A DNA stretch of 64,000 bases from assembly GCF_013410105.1 (NCBI RefSeq), contig NZ_JACCCJ010000001.1, positions 2,046,001 through 2,110,000 of the forward strand. Direction: 5' to 3'. Source of the stretch: Sphingopyxis sp. JAI108 (GTDB lineage: Bacteria; Pseudomonadota; Alphaproteobacteria; Sphingomonadales; Sphingomonadaceae). Below the pieces are notes generated by a model that did not search any database, had not been told where the DNA came from, and saw nothing but the letters and a program-made list of their open reading frames with translations. Of this stretch, positions 1 to 9,404 are shown piece by piece. Position 1 is the stretch's first letter. Each line of letters opens with the position of its first letter. Position numbers and translations under genes: made by a program.

Positions 1-1008
1 CCCGCCGCTGATCCCGAGGCGCGCCGCGTCGGACGAGATCCGGCCGTCGACCGCGGCCTTTCGCTCCTGCAGCCGCGCGGTGAGGTCGATGACGGTTTCA
101 GTACCGAGCAATTCCGCCGCCGGCCCCGTCAGCAGCCGTGATGCTTGCGCCGTTCCTTTGGCCGCAAAGGTGCCGTCGCGCGCCGTCAGCGCGACGCGTG
201 CGAGCGGCGCGGCGCCGAGATTGGCGGTCAGATTGCCGTTCCACGCCTTCCAGTCGCCGCGCCCGGCAAGCTTTGCGGTCATTGGCTCCTTGAACCCGCC
301 CATCGCCGCGAGCACGCCGCCCTGGGGCGCGGTGACGTCGAGCGTCATCGCGAGCCGGTTCCGTTCGGGAACCGCGTCCAGGACCAGCTTCAGCGTATCG
401 CCCTGGCCGCCGCCACCGCTGATCGTTTCGGCGTTGGCGCTGACCTGCGCCCGCCGATCGGCGATCGCGACCCTGCCGCTGAACGTCGCCACCTGCCGTT
501 CGCCGGCCACCGCGGGCTCGAAGACAAAGCGATCGACGCGAAGCCGTCCGACGTCGATGTCGAGGTCGGGTAGCAGTGGTTCGCCCGTATCGGGCACCGG
601 CTTGAACGCGGGGACCTTCTCCATCACCAGCGTCTTCGCGGTCGCCGACCTGATATCGACATGATTCGCGAGATAGCGAACCGGGCGCCAGTCGACACGA
701 AGCTCGGGCGAACGCAGGAAGACGCCGGTTGGATCGGACAGCGTGAAATCGCGAATGATCATCTGACCGTAGAGCGAGCCGTCGAGCCGGCCGATGCCGA
801 TCTTCATCCCGTTTTCGAATTCATATTTCTCGATCTGGGTGACGACGAAGCGGCGCCCGGCATCGCTGTTGAGTCCGATGAGAAACAGCGCAAAGAGCAG
901 GATGAGCCCAAGCAAGCCGAGGCCGACCCAGCGCAGGATCGCCAGCGGTAACGACCGCCGCGTCGCCGGTGCGGCTTCCTCTCTTACCGCAGGCGCCTCC
1001 TTGGCCAT
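1..1008 (-). CDS. tamB: TamB, translocation and assembly module (N-terminal part; runs off window)
   Basis: This is the first 336 codons of a gene that continues past base 1. The ATG overlaps the tamA stop in an ATGA arrangement, so the two genes are translationally coupled. After a basic N-terminus there is one hydrophobic segment at about residues 21-45, then the start of a long beta-rich repeat region typical of the TamB/DUF490 (AsmA-like) family. TamB is anchored in the inner membrane, spans the periplasm and works with TamA in outer-membrane protein assembly or lipid transport. The family assignment rests on gene order (tamA-tamB) and this topology. The conserved C-terminal DUF490 domain is outside the window. 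Confidence 0.85.
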   Translation of the reverse strand, partial: MAKEAPAVREEAAPATRRSLPLAILRWVGLGLLGLILLFALFLIGLNSDAGRRFVVTQIEKYEFENGMKIGIGRLDGSLYGQMIIRDFTLSDPTGVFLRSPELRVDWRPVRYLANHVDIRSATAKTLVMEKVPAFKPVPDTGEPLLPDLDIDVGRLRVDRFVFEPAVAGERQVATFSGRVAIADRRAQVSANAETISGGGGQGDTLKLVLDAVPERNRLAMTLDVTAPQGGVLAAMGGFKEPMTAKLAGRGDWKAWNGNLTANLGAAPLARVALTARDGTFAAKGTAQASRLLTGPAAELLGTETVIDLTARLQERKAAVDGRISSDAARLGISGG

Positions 1009-3350
1009 CAGAAGGCCTGCCCGATCGAGACATAGACGCTGACGCGCGCCTCACCCGGCTTGCGTCCGATCGGCGTCGCGATGTCAAAGCGCATCGGGCC
1101 GAAATTGGTGTAATAGCGCGCCCCGATCCCGGCGCCGAAGCGCAGGTTCTGGAAGGTTGGCGCGGACGAACGATAGACCTGCCCCGCATCGACGAAGCCA
1201 ACGACGCCGAAATTGCCGAAGCGATAGCGTGCCTCGACCGCCAACTCGTTCACGCTGCGGCCACCGATCGGGTCGTTGTTCGGGTCCTTGGGACCAAGCT
1301 CCTGATAACCGAAGCCGCGCACCGAGCCGCCGCCGCCGGCATAGAAACGCCGTGACGGGGCGAGCCGCTCGCGCGCCGCACCGACGATCGATCCGACACG
1401 TACCCGTCCTGCCAGCACGATGCTGTCGGTCACCGGATAATAGCCGCTGATGTCGGAGCGCAGGCGCGCATAGGGTGAAAAGCGCCCGGCGAGCGAGCCT
1501 TCGGGCTGGATCAGGCTCGTGATGCGAAAGCCCTTGGTCGGATCGAGCAGGCTGTCGGTGCGGTCCATCCCGACCTGCCCGGTCAACCCGAGGATCGTGT
1601 AGAAGTCGTATGACCGTTCGCCAGTCGCAAAATCATAATCATCCTCGCGCGTCGCAATCAGTTCGACGCCATAGGCATAGGTGAATTTCTTTTGCCAGAT
1701 GGGCGTCGAATCATAGCTGACGCGCGCGCCGACGCGGCCCGTGATCGCGTTGAACGCATCATAGGTGCTGCGTGTGACTTCGGTCACGAGTTCGAGCGTG
1801 CGGTCGCGGCGCCCCGCGTTCGACCGGCGCAGCGTCGCACCGATCCCTAGCTCCTGCGTTCCCAGCACGCCGCGAAAGGTCAGCGCACCTTCGGGCGGGA
1901 GCAGGTTGCGGTGCGTCCAGCTGCCCTCCAGCCGGATACCCTCGCCGGTGCCGTAGCCCGCACTGGCGGCGAGCGTGCGCGGCGGGCCGGCCTGCTGGGT
2001 CACCAGCATCGTCACATATTCGGTATCGTCGCCTGCGCTCTTGCCCGTCGGCTGCGGTTCTGCGGCGACGGTCGCGAACAGGCCGGTCGCAACAAGCGCC
2101 TGCCTCAAGTCGTCAACCATTCGGCTGTCATACAGGTCGCCGCGCTTGAAGCGCGCGAGCACCTCGACATGCTCGGCGTCGAAGGCGAGATCGCCGGTCG
2201 TCTCGATCCCGCCGAAGCGCGATCGTTTGCCGATATCGACCGGCAGCGTGTAAACGCCGTCGCCCGTCGCGCCGTCGAGCAATATGTCGCGCTGACCGAC
2301 CTTGGCGAAGGGATAGCCTTCCTGGGGAAGCTTGAGCGCGATCGCCGCTTCGGCGCCCTGGATACGCTGCGCGACGATCGGCTCGCCGACGCTCAGCGGG
2401 AAATTGTCGGCGATCAGGTTAGGCGGAATGGTCGGGTCCGCGTTGATGATGATGTCCGCCAATGTATAGCGTTTGCCCGGCTTCACATCGATGACCGCGG
2501 TAATCGACCGGCGCCGGCGTTCTTGTCCCTCTTCGCGTGCCCCGCGGTCGATCCGCGTATCCACGACCGCGTCATAATAGCCCTCGGACGCGAGTATCCG
2601 CTGCATCAGTTCGCCGTCGGCAGAGAGGCGTGCGCGGATCATAGCGGCATTGTCGGCCTTGCCGTCGCCGCCGTAGAGCGCCGACAGATCGCCGAACAGA
2701 TCGGCCAGATCGACGTCGGTGCTGTCATCGGCGTCGCTCAGCCCGTTGACCTGTACCGTATAGGAAAGCTCGACATTGTCGCTGTCAGCTTCGGCCTCGG
2801 CGAACTCGACGGGTTCGACGTCGAAATTTTCAAGCGGCGGCAGCGGCGCGGCGAGCTCGCTGTCGCTGATCGGCGCATCACCGATCACTTCGGCCGCATC
2901 GCCATCGGCCAGCGCGGGAACGGGCACGCCGTCCACCTGCGGCGGCTGGGTTTCCGCGGTCGCGTCCGCGGCATCGTCGGAGCCGTCCGCCGCCCTCTTA
3001 TTGGCCGCTTCGGTCGCCAGGCGCCGCTCGAATTCGGCGATCGATTCGATCGGCCGATCGAGTTCGGCATCGTCTTCGGCGCTGATCGGCGGGATCGATT
3101 TTTCGAACTCTTCGTCCTCGATGATCGGCTCTACCACCGGCAGTTGCGCCTCGGGTGGCGGCGGCGAAGGCGCTGCGATCTGGGCCGAGCCCGCATCGAG
3201 CGTCGGCACGACCTTCGGCGGCGCGACATCCTGTGCCTGCACCGCGCCCGCCCAAGCCAAACCGATAAGCGAGGTCGCGCCGATCAGCAGCGGGCGGCTC
3301 CGCAAGGGCGGACCCCAGCATGATCGACGGAAAATTTCAGATTGTTTCAT
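1008..3350 (-). CDS. tamA: TamA, BamA/Omp85-family outer membrane assembly factor
   Basis: Omp85-superfamily protein of 780 aa from the ATG at 3350. A GTG at 3371 would add 7 residues but has no better ribosome site. A basic signal peptide ends near VQAQD. Residues of about 45-200 form an acidic, Pro/Ala-rich extension that is not part of the usual TamA. POTRA-like repeats follow at about 200-450, then a C-terminal surface-antigen (D15) beta-barrel ending in SIGQAF with the terminal Phe expected of an outer membrane protein. Gly- and Arg-rich barrel motifs such as GGGGSVRGFGYQELGP are visible. TamA inserts certain outer membrane proteins together with TamB, encoded directly downstream. Confidence 0.9.
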   Translation of the reverse strand: MKQSEIFRRSCWGPPLRSRPLLIGATSLIGLAWAGAVQAQDVAPPKVVPTLDAGSAQIAAPSPPPPEAQLPVVEPIIEDEEFEKSIPPISAEDDAELDRPIESIAEFERRLATEAANKRAADGSDDAADATAETQPPQVDGVPVPALADGDAAEVIGDAPISDSELAAPLPPLENFDVEPVEFAEAEADSDNVELSYTVQVNGLSDADDSTDVDLADLFGDLSALYGGDGKADNAAMIRARLSADGELMQRILASEGYYDAVVDTRIDRGAREEGQERRRRSITAVIDVKPGKRYTLADIIINADPTIPPNLIADNFPLSVGEPIVAQRIQGAEAAIALKLPQEGYPFAKVGQRDILLDGATGDGVYTLPVDIGKRSRFGGIETTGDLAFDAEHVEVLARFKRGDLYDSRMVDDLRQALVATGLFATVAAEPQPTGKSAGDDTEYVTMLVTQQAGPPRTLAASAGYGTGEGIRLEGSWTHRNLLPPEGALTFRGVLGTQELGIGATLRRSNAGRRDRTLELVTEVTRSTYDAFNAITGRVGARVSYDSTPIWQKKFTYAYGVELIATREDDYDFATGERSYDFYTILGLTGQVGMDRTDSLLDPTKGFRITSLIQPEGSLAGRFSPYARLRSDISGYYPVTDSIVLAGRVRVGSIVGAARERLAPSRRFYAGGGGSVRGFGYQELGPKDPNNDPIGGRSVNELAVEARYRFGNFGVVGFVDAGQVYRSSAPTFQNLRFGAGIGARYYTNFGPMRFDIATPIGRKPGEARVSVYVSIGQAF

Positions 3351-3483
3351 CTGCTGGCCACCGGTCGACACTTGTGGCTCGCGAGATATGGCCGTGCAAC
3401 CCGTTTCTCCCCTATTTCCAAGCTAACTCTCCGAGATCGGGACGGTTCCCGACGTTGCGGCGAGCTGCGCGCGGTGGGAGCGG

Positions 3484-4677
3484 TCAGGAATCGGCGCCGA
3501 ACAGGTCGCGGCTATAGACCTTGTCCACGACGTCGGCGAGATCGTCGGTCACGCGGTTCGCGATAATGACGTCGGCTTCGGCCTTGAAGGCATCGAGATC
3601 GCGGACCACGCGCGAGTTGAACAGGCGGTCCTCCTCGATCAGCGGTTCGTAGACGATCACCTCGATCCCCTTCGCCTTGACGCGCTTCATCACGCCCAGG
3701 ATGCTGCTGGCGCGGAAATTGTCCGATCCTGCCTTCATCGCAAGGCGATGGATGCCGACGATACGCGGGCCGCGCTTGATCACCTCGGACGCGACGAAAT
3801 CCTTGCGCGTCGTGTTCGACGACACGATCGCCTGAATCAGATTCTGCGGAACATCCTTGTAATTGGCGAGCATCTGCTTGGTGTCTTTGGGCAGACAATA
3901 ACCGCCGTAACCGAAGGAGGGATTGTTGTAGAAGCTGCCGATCCGGGGATCGAGGCACACGCCCTCGATCACCTGACGCGGATCGACGCCGTGCGATGCG
4001 GCATAGGTATCGAGTTCGTTGAAGAAGGCGACGCGCATCGCGAGATAGGTGTTGGCGAACAGCTTGATCGCCTCCGCCTCGGTATTGCCCGTCTGCAGGA
4101 TCGCGGCATCAGGCTTCAGCGACCCTTCGAGCAGCAGTCTTGCGAATTCACCGCCGCGCGGATGCGTATTGCCGACGATGATCCGCGATGGATAGAGATT
4201 GTCATAGAGTGCGCGCCCCTCGCGCAGGAATTCAGGCGAGAAGACGATCGCATCGGTGTCGAGTTCGGCGCGCATCCGGTCGGTGAACCCCACCGGGACG
4301 GTCGATTTGACGATGATCAGCGCGCCAGGCGCCATGACCAGCGCATCGGCGATCACGCTCTCGACCGTGCGCGTGTTGAAATAATTAGTATCGGGATCAT
4401 AGTCGGTGGGCGTCGCGACGATGACGAAATCCGCCCCCGCATAGGCTGCGCCGCGATCGGTCGTCGCGACGAGATTGAGCGCCCGGTTAGCCAGATAATC
4501 CTCGATCTCCGGGTCGGCGATCGGCGATTCCTTCGCATTGAGCTGCTCGACCTTGCGCGCATCGATGTCGAGTGCGACCACCTCATTATGCTGCGCCAGC
4601 AGGATCGCGTTGGAAATACCGACATAGCCCGTCCCGACGACGGTGATCTTGACGGGCGAAACGGGAATTGGTGCCAA
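3484..4677 (-). CDS. ugd: UDP-glucose 6-dehydrogenase (nucleotide sugar dehydrogenase)
   Basis: Oxidises UDP-glucose (or a related NDP-hexose) twice at C6 to the UDP-uronic acid using NAD. The N-terminal Rossmann motif [11 protein letters not shown] starts about residue 10. The active-site Cys lies in [11 protein letters not shown] at about residue 261. The C-terminal UDP-binding domain is present, and about 397 aa matches the short Ugd type. The start chosen is a TTG at 4677, preceded by AGAGGA seven bases upstream; the frame remains open to another TTG at 4716 that lacks such a site. The gene lies 30-70 nt downstream of selO on the same strand. It probably supplies glucuronic acid to the polysaccharide locus nearby, although it is outside the main operon. 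Confidence 0.9.
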   Translation of the reverse strand: MAPIPVSPVKITVVGTGYVGISNAILLAQHNEVVALDIDARKVEQLNAKESPIADPEIEDYLANRALNLVATTDRGAAYAGADFVIVATPTDYDPDTNYFNTRTVESVIADALVMAPGALIIVKSTVPVGFTDRMRAELDTDAIVFSPEFLREGRALYDNLYPSRIIVGNTHPRGGEFARLLLEGSLKPDAAILQTGNTEAEAIKLFANTYLAMRVAFFNELDTYAASHGVDPRQVIEGVCLDPRIGSFYNNPSFGYGGYCLPKDTKQMLANYKDVPQNLIQAIVSSNTTRKDFVASEVIKRGPRIVGIHRLAMKAGSDNFRASSILGVMKRVKAKGIEVIVYEPLIEEDRLFNSRVVRDLDAFKAEADVIIANRVTDDLADVVDKVYSRDLFGADS

Positions 4678-4746
4678 TGACTTATCCTCTGGATGATGCC
4701 GCGCCGTCCGTAGCAAGTGCGATGCACCGGCTCAACCGCGCCGGCG

Positions 4747-6210
4747 TCAGGTGCCGCAGAAGGTCTTGTAGGGCCCCGCGTCGACCGGCGCGGGAAGCGT
4801 GAAGCGTTCGAGCCCAGGGCGAACCTCATAGGGATTGCGGACCACGCCGAGCAATTTAAGCCACGGCGCGAGATCGCCGGCCTCGGCCGCCTCCAGCGCC
4901 TCCTCGACCAGATGGTTGCGGGGGATATAGAGCGGGTTCACCGCGTCCATCGCATCGGCATGCTCGATCGGCCCCGCGCTGTCCTGCGCGATCCGGTCCC
5001 ACCATTCGGCGATCCACGGCGCCATCGCGTCGGCGTTCGGAAGCAGGCTTTCGAGCATCGCGCCATCGCCGCGCAGCAGCATGGCGAGCGCGCGGAAGAA
5101 GGAAGTGAAATCGACCTGATGCGCCTCGAGTTCATCGAACAGCGTGTCGATCAATTCGGCGTCGTCGGTGCCTTCGCCGCCCAAACCCAGCTTTTTCCTG
5201 ACCCTTGCATGCCAGGTGCTGCGGAACCGACCCGGAATCGCGTCGACGATCGCCTTTGCCGCCTCGACATCCTTCGGCGACACGCGGTGAATCGCGGGCA
5301 GCAACGCCTCGGCGAAGCGCGCCATGTTCCAGTGCATGATCTGCGGCTGGCGGCCATAGGCATAGCGACCGCCCGCATCGATCGAACTGAAGACGGTGCC
5401 CACCGCAAAGCGGTCCATGAAGGCGCAGGGGCCGTAATCGATCGTTTCGCCGCTGATCGCGACATTGTCGGTGTTCATCACGCCATGGATGAAACCCACC
5501 CCGAGCCATTGCGACACGAGCTCGCATTGCAGCCCGGTCACCCGGTCGAGCAGCGCCAGATGCGGATTGGCCGCGTCGGCGATATCGGAAAAATGCCGCT
5601 TCACGCTGTAATCGGACAATTGGACGACATGGTCAGCGCCGAAATGCGCGGCGAAAAACTGAAAGGTGCCGACGCGGATATGGCTGCTCGCGACGCGCGT
5701 GAGGACTGCGCCGGGATGCGCGCGTTCGCGCTGCACCCTGTCTCCGGTCGCAACCGCGGCGAGCGCGCGTGTCGTCGGCACGCCCATTGCCGCCATCGCT
5801 TCGGACACGAGGAACTCGCGCAGCACGGGGCCGACCGCGGCCTTGCCGTCGCCGTTGCGCGAAAAGGCGGTCGGCCCCGATCCCTTGAGCTGGATATCGA
5901 AACGCGCGCCGTCGGGCGCGACGATCTCGCCGAGCAGCAACGCACGGCCATCGCCCAGCTGCGGCGAGAAATGGCCAAACTGATGACCGGCATAAGCGAG
6001 CGCGAGCGGATTTGCGCCCTCGGGTGTCTCCTCGCCCGAAAAGACGCGCGCCAGCTGATCGTCCGTCGCACCCGCGACGTCGATCCCGAGCCGCCCGGCA
6101 AGGGCATGATTGAAGATGAGCAGCCGGGGCGCCGAGGGCTTGGCGGCTTCCGCAGGCGTGTAAAAGCCCTCCATGGAATCGTGGAAACTATTCTCGAACG
6201 CGAAATCCAT
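4747..6210 (-). CDS. selO: SelO (YdiU/UPF0061) protein adenylyltransferase pseudokinase
   Basis: Full-length SelO-family protein of 487 aa. Motifs include the AYAGHQFGHFSPQLGDGRA block, the lysine-bearing FDIQLKGSGPT block, and GVMNTDNVAISGETIDYGP with the metal-binding Asn/Asp. SelO has a kinase fold with inverted ATP orientation and transfers AMP to Ser/Thr/Tyr of targets, a role described in redox homeostasis. The protein ends in Cys-Gly-Thr, so a Cys occupies the antepenultimate position where the mammalian protein has selenocysteine. The ATG has a GAGGAG site seven bases upstream. It is divergent from the beta-helix gene that starts at 6466. Confidence 0.93.
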   Translation of the reverse strand: MDFAFENSFHDSMEGFYTPAEAAKPSAPRLLIFNHALAGRLGIDVAGATDDQLARVFSGEETPEGANPLALAYAGHQFGHFSPQLGDGRALLLGEIVAPDGARFDIQLKGSGPTAFSRNGDGKAAVGPVLREFLVSEAMAAMGVPTTRALAAVATGDRVQRERAHPGAVLTRVASSHIRVGTFQFFAAHFGADHVVQLSDYSVKRHFSDIADAANPHLALLDRVTGLQCELVSQWLGVGFIHGVMNTDNVAISGETIDYGPCAFMDRFAVGTVFSSIDAGGRYAYGRQPQIMHWNMARFAEALLPAIHRVSPKDVEAAKAIVDAIPGRFRSTWHARVRKKLGLGGEGTDDAELIDTLFDELEAHQVDFTSFFRALAMLLRGDGAMLESLLPNADAMAPWIAEWWDRIAQDSAGPIEHADAMDAVNPLYIPRNHLVEEALEAAEAGDLAPWLKLLGVVRNPYEVRPGLERFTLPAPVDAGPYKTFCGT

Positions 6211-6465
6211 TTGTCGCTCCTCGGCTCATTCCAATGTCTGGCCTCGACACGCCGATTGCAAGATCAATGCGGGTGCCTACCGGGCGCCCAGTGTCACGGC
6301 CTTCGGGCGCGACCGCCGGTCGACTGGTCGCGCCTCGCGCCCGGTCCTTCGATCAACCGGGTTGACGAACCATCGGATCGCGACTTGTATGGCCCGGATC
6401 GACCATCCGGAATGGCACGCGCCATCTCTTCTCCCCCCTCGACAAACCGATCGCACAGGAACAAT

Positions 6466-8151
6466 ATGCAAAAGATCAATCGCCGGGAATACGGCCTTCT
6501 GCTGGCTGGCGCGGCTTATTCTCTCGGAAGCGAGCCGGCTCAATCGAAACAGGCGCCATCGCCGCGACGCCCAACGGCGGAATTGTCTGCAGCGAGTGGG
6601 ATCCGCTTCCAGCAGTTCGACGATGGCGCGGTCCCGCGTACCGTCGAGGACAAGCTACGCGATAATGTATCGGCGAAGGATTTTGGCGTCGTCGGCGACG
6701 GAATTGCGGACGATACCAAGGCCCTGCAGACGGCCTTCGATCATGCCGCCGCAAATGATGTGGGCATGATCATGCTGCCATCGGGTAAGATCCGGCTGAC
6801 CGGCGATATCATCGTTGCCCCCCAAGTCCGGCATAGCGGGATCGAATCCGCCCAGATCGCGATCATCGGGCGTGGTGCCGGGAAAAATGCCACGTGGCTC
6901 TATTTCGAAAAGGGAAGCCTGCGGGTTCGCTCGTCCTCGCATCTGCTGCGCGATTTTCGTGTCACCTCGCGGGCGGGCGACGGGATTAAAATCGAGCCCG
7001 GTTCCGACCCCGACCATAGTTCGGCGCGCGGCGCAATGGAGAATATCCGCGTCGAAAATTGCGGTGGCTCGGGCATAACCTTCGAGGACTGTTGGTGCTA
7101 TCGAATGGACAATTGTTACGCGCGCTTCAACAAAGGATGGGGCATCGAAGGCAAAGCGGGTCCGCGAACAGGATTGTCGGTCAATGTCATCGAGATCAGC
7201 GGCGGCGAATATCAGGGCAACGGCAGGATCGCCGGCGCCCGCAAGAACAAGGGTGGCAGCGAAAGAGGCACGGGTGGCGGTATTTCGACCGGTCGATGTG
7301 CCCAGTTCAATCTGCGGGGCGTTACGATAGAAGGCAATGTCGGCGACGGGCTGAAGCTCGCGGAACAATCGCGCGGGATTGCCGTCGATGGCTGTTATTT
7401 CGAGAAAAACGGATCGCATCCCGAAAACAGGGACATTTGCAACGATCGGCCGGGACAATCAGTCAACGGGCCCAACAGCGTTTTCGTCCTGAACAGCAAC
7501 TTCAGCCCCCAGAGTGCGAACGGCACGGTCCAGGAAAGAGCGATCGACCTGTGGGACGTCATCGATCTCAAGATCGTCCATCCGCAAATATATGCCGTCG
7601 CTGCGGATACCCTCTATTCGAGCGAGCCGATCCGTATCCGTGAGAGCGTTCCCGCAAGGGCCAGGGGTTGGGTCGAAGGCGGCTGGTACAGCTCCGCCAA
7701 ATATACGCAAAAATGGATTGCGAACGAAACGCAGTGCTTTGGCTTCCCCCGAAAACAGACGTTCAGCCCGGGGCTTGAAATGAAGGTCGAGAGCGAAAGC
7801 GTTTCTAGTCAGAATTATTTTGTTCGCGTTTCGCCGACTTGCGCACGGGGAGTCGACGTCGACCTCGTCACGCGCCCCGACGGCGCCGCGGGGACGGCGC
7901 GGCTGACGCGCATCCTCCGGCGCGGCCCCACGGGCACGCGTTTCAGCACCACGAGTTTCGACATCGACCACCCGTCGGCGCTCGACAGCGTCTATACACA
8001 AACCTCATCGGCGAGCGACAAAATGCCCGGCACCCATGTCGAGGTCCAGATATCGCGGGATTCCGGGCACGAAAACGACCGGTTGCGGTCGTCCCTCTAC
8101 CTCCAGTCGGTCGAGATCACGATCTACGAAGGCCGCATTTCCACGACCTAG
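6466..8151 (+). CDS. Secreted right-handed beta-helix (pectate-lyase-superfamily-like) protein
   Basis: The 561-aa gene begins at an ATG with AGGA just upstream; the longer open frame before it is antisense to selO and not real. The N-terminus reads NRREYGLLLAG, a possible twin-arginine signal, followed by an Ala/Pro-rich linker. Residues from about 65 contain AKDFGVVGDGIADDTKALQ, the hallmark entry of Pectate_lyase_3 / tail-spike-like beta-helix domains. Gly/Asn-rich beta-helix repeats follow to about residue 360, with a distinct C-terminal domain after that. Such proteins bind or cleave acidic polysaccharides. It is the only plus-strand gene beside the minus-strand polysaccharide locus, so a role in modifying or degrading that polymer is plausible but unproven. 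Substrate unknown. Confidence 0.75.
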   Translation: MQKINRREYGLLLAGAAYSLGSEPAQSKQAPSPRRPTAELSAASGIRFQQFDDGAVPRTVEDKLRDNVSAKDFGVVGDGIADDTKALQTAFDHAAANDVGMIMLPSGKIRLTGDIIVAPQVRHSGIESAQIAIIGRGAGKNATWLYFEKGSLRVRSSSHLLRDFRVTSRAGDGIKIEPGSDPDHSSARGAMENIRVENCGGSGITFEDCWCYRMDNCYARFNKGWGIEGKAGPRTGLSVNVIEISGGEYQGNGRIAGARKNKGGSERGTGGGISTGRCAQFNLRGVTIEGNVGDGLKLAEQSRGIAVDGCYFEKNGSHPENRDICNDRPGQSVNGPNSVFVLNSNFSPQSANGTVQERAIDLWDVIDLKIVHPQIYAVAADTLYSSEPIRIRESVPARARGWVEGGWYSSAKYTQKWIANETQCFGFPRKQTFSPGLEMKVESESVSSQNYFVRVSPTCARGVDVDLVTRPDGAAGTARLTRILRRGPTGTRFSTTSFDIDHPSALDSVYTQTSSASDKMPGTHVEVQISRDSGHENDRLRSSLYLQSVEITIYEGRISTT

Positions 8152-8194
8152 GGCCAGCTCCGAGATCGTGATCGCGCGCGGCGAGCCGCGATCC

Positions 8195-9403
8195 TCAGCG
8201 GCTCGCCGCCGCGAGCACCTCGGCCGCGACGGCTGCCGTCCGTGCCATTTCGTCAGCGGTCAGCGTGGGATGAACGAGCCACATCAGGCTCGTGTCCCCC
8301 AAGTCGCGCGCGACCGGGAGGCGTTCGGCCGGGCGCCACGCGCTGCCATCGAACGCCTTTTCGAGATACACTTCGGAGCAGCTTCCCTGATAGCAGGGCA
8401 CGCCCCGGGCGACGATCTCGGCGACGATCCGGTCGCGGTCCCACCCCGCCGCGAGCCGGTCTGGGCGCACATAGGCATAGAATTTATACTGGGCATGGAC
8501 GCTATTGTTGTCGCCGATCACCGGGGTCCGAACGACGCCATCGGGGCCGGCGTAGGGCGCGAGCGCGTCGCGGATGATGTCGGCGTTGCGCGTTCGCGCC
8601 TCGGTCCATCCCGGCATCATCCCGAGCTGAAAGCGGCCGATCGCGGCCTGCATCTCCAGCATCCGCCAGTTCGTGCCGAAACCTTCGTGCACCCAGCGGA
8701 AACCGGGCGGGTGAGCGCGTTCATAGACCGCCTCCCAGCTTTTGCCGTGATCCTTGAACGACCACATGCGCGACCAGAGGTCGAAATCGTTGGTCGTGAC
8801 CATCCCCCCCTCGCCGCCCGTCGTCATGATCTTGTCCTGGCAAAAGGACCAGGCACCGACATGACCAATCGACCCGACACTGCGCCCCTTGTAGCGCGCG
8901 CCATGCGCCTGGGCGCAATCCTCGATCACCTTGAAACCATGCCGTTCGGCCAGTGCCATGATCGGGTCCATGTCGCATGGCCACCCCGCCAGATGCACCG
9001 GGATCGCCGCCTTCGTCCGCGGCGTCCGGACGGAATCGATCGTTTGGGCGGTAATATTGCCGCTCACCGAATCGACGTCGGCGAAAACGGGGATGGCGCC
9101 GGCATTGACAACGCAGCTGGCCGACGCGAGGAAAGTCCTCGGCGTGACGATCACTTCGTCGGTCGCGGCGCCACCATTGACCGCCCCGATCCCAAGGCCA
9201 TGGAGCGCAAGGTCGAGCGCGACGGTGCCGTTCGCAAGGGCAATCGCGTGCGCGCTTTCCGACCACGCGGCGAATTCGCGTTCGAAGGCTCGGCATTCCT
9301 CGCCGGTCCAGTAATTGACGCGGTTCGACCGCAGCACGGCGGCGACCGCCTCGGCCTCAGCATCGGTAAAGCTGGGCCATGGCGAGAAAGCGGTATTCAG
9401 CAT
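8195..9403 (-). CDS. DegT/DnrJ/EryC1/StrS aminotransferase, PglE-like
   Basis: PLP-dependent sugar aminotransferase of 402 aa. Landmarks are ALANGTVALDLAL (cofactor phosphate region), the IEDCAQAHGA aspartate block and the Schiff-base lysine K191 in SFCQDKIMTTGGEGG. It is the last gene of the polysaccharide operon, one base after the PglD-like acetyltransferase stop. By analogy with bacillosamine synthesis it would aminate C4 of the UDP-4-keto-6-deoxy sugar made by the PglF-type dehydratase at 22645-24594. A perosamine-type aminotransferase cannot be excluded from motifs alone; context with PglC, PglD and PglF homologues favours the PglE role. Confidence 0.85.
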   Translation of the reverse strand: MLNTAFSPWPSFTDAEAEAVAAVLRSNRVNYWTGEECRAFEREFAAWSESAHAIALANGTVALDLALHGLGIGAVNGGAATDEVIVTPRTFLASASCVVNAGAIPVFADVDSVSGNITAQTIDSVRTPRTKAAIPVHLAGWPCDMDPIMALAERHGFKVIEDCAQAHGARYKGRSVGSIGHVGAWSFCQDKIMTTGGEGGMVTTNDFDLWSRMWSFKDHGKSWEAVYERAHPPGFRWVHEGFGTNWRMLEMQAAIGRFQLGMMPGWTEARTRNADIIRDALAPYAGPDGVVRTPVIGDNNSVHAQYKFYAYVRPDRLAAGWDRDRIVAEIVARGVPCYQGSCSEVYLEKAFDGSAWRPAERLPVARDLGDTSLMWLVHPTLTADEMARTAAVAAEVLAAASR

Positions 9404-9404
9404 G

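Noticed and set aside
1911-3323. Plus-strand frame of 470 codons opposite tamA
   Set aside because: Arg/Asp-rich composition without domain character; shadow of tamA.
4717-6465. Long plus-strand open frame across selO joined to the beta-helix gene
   Set aside because: It is antisense to the clearly conserved selO gene. The real beta-helix gene has its own ribosome site and start at 6466. Long antisense frames are common in high-GC DNA.
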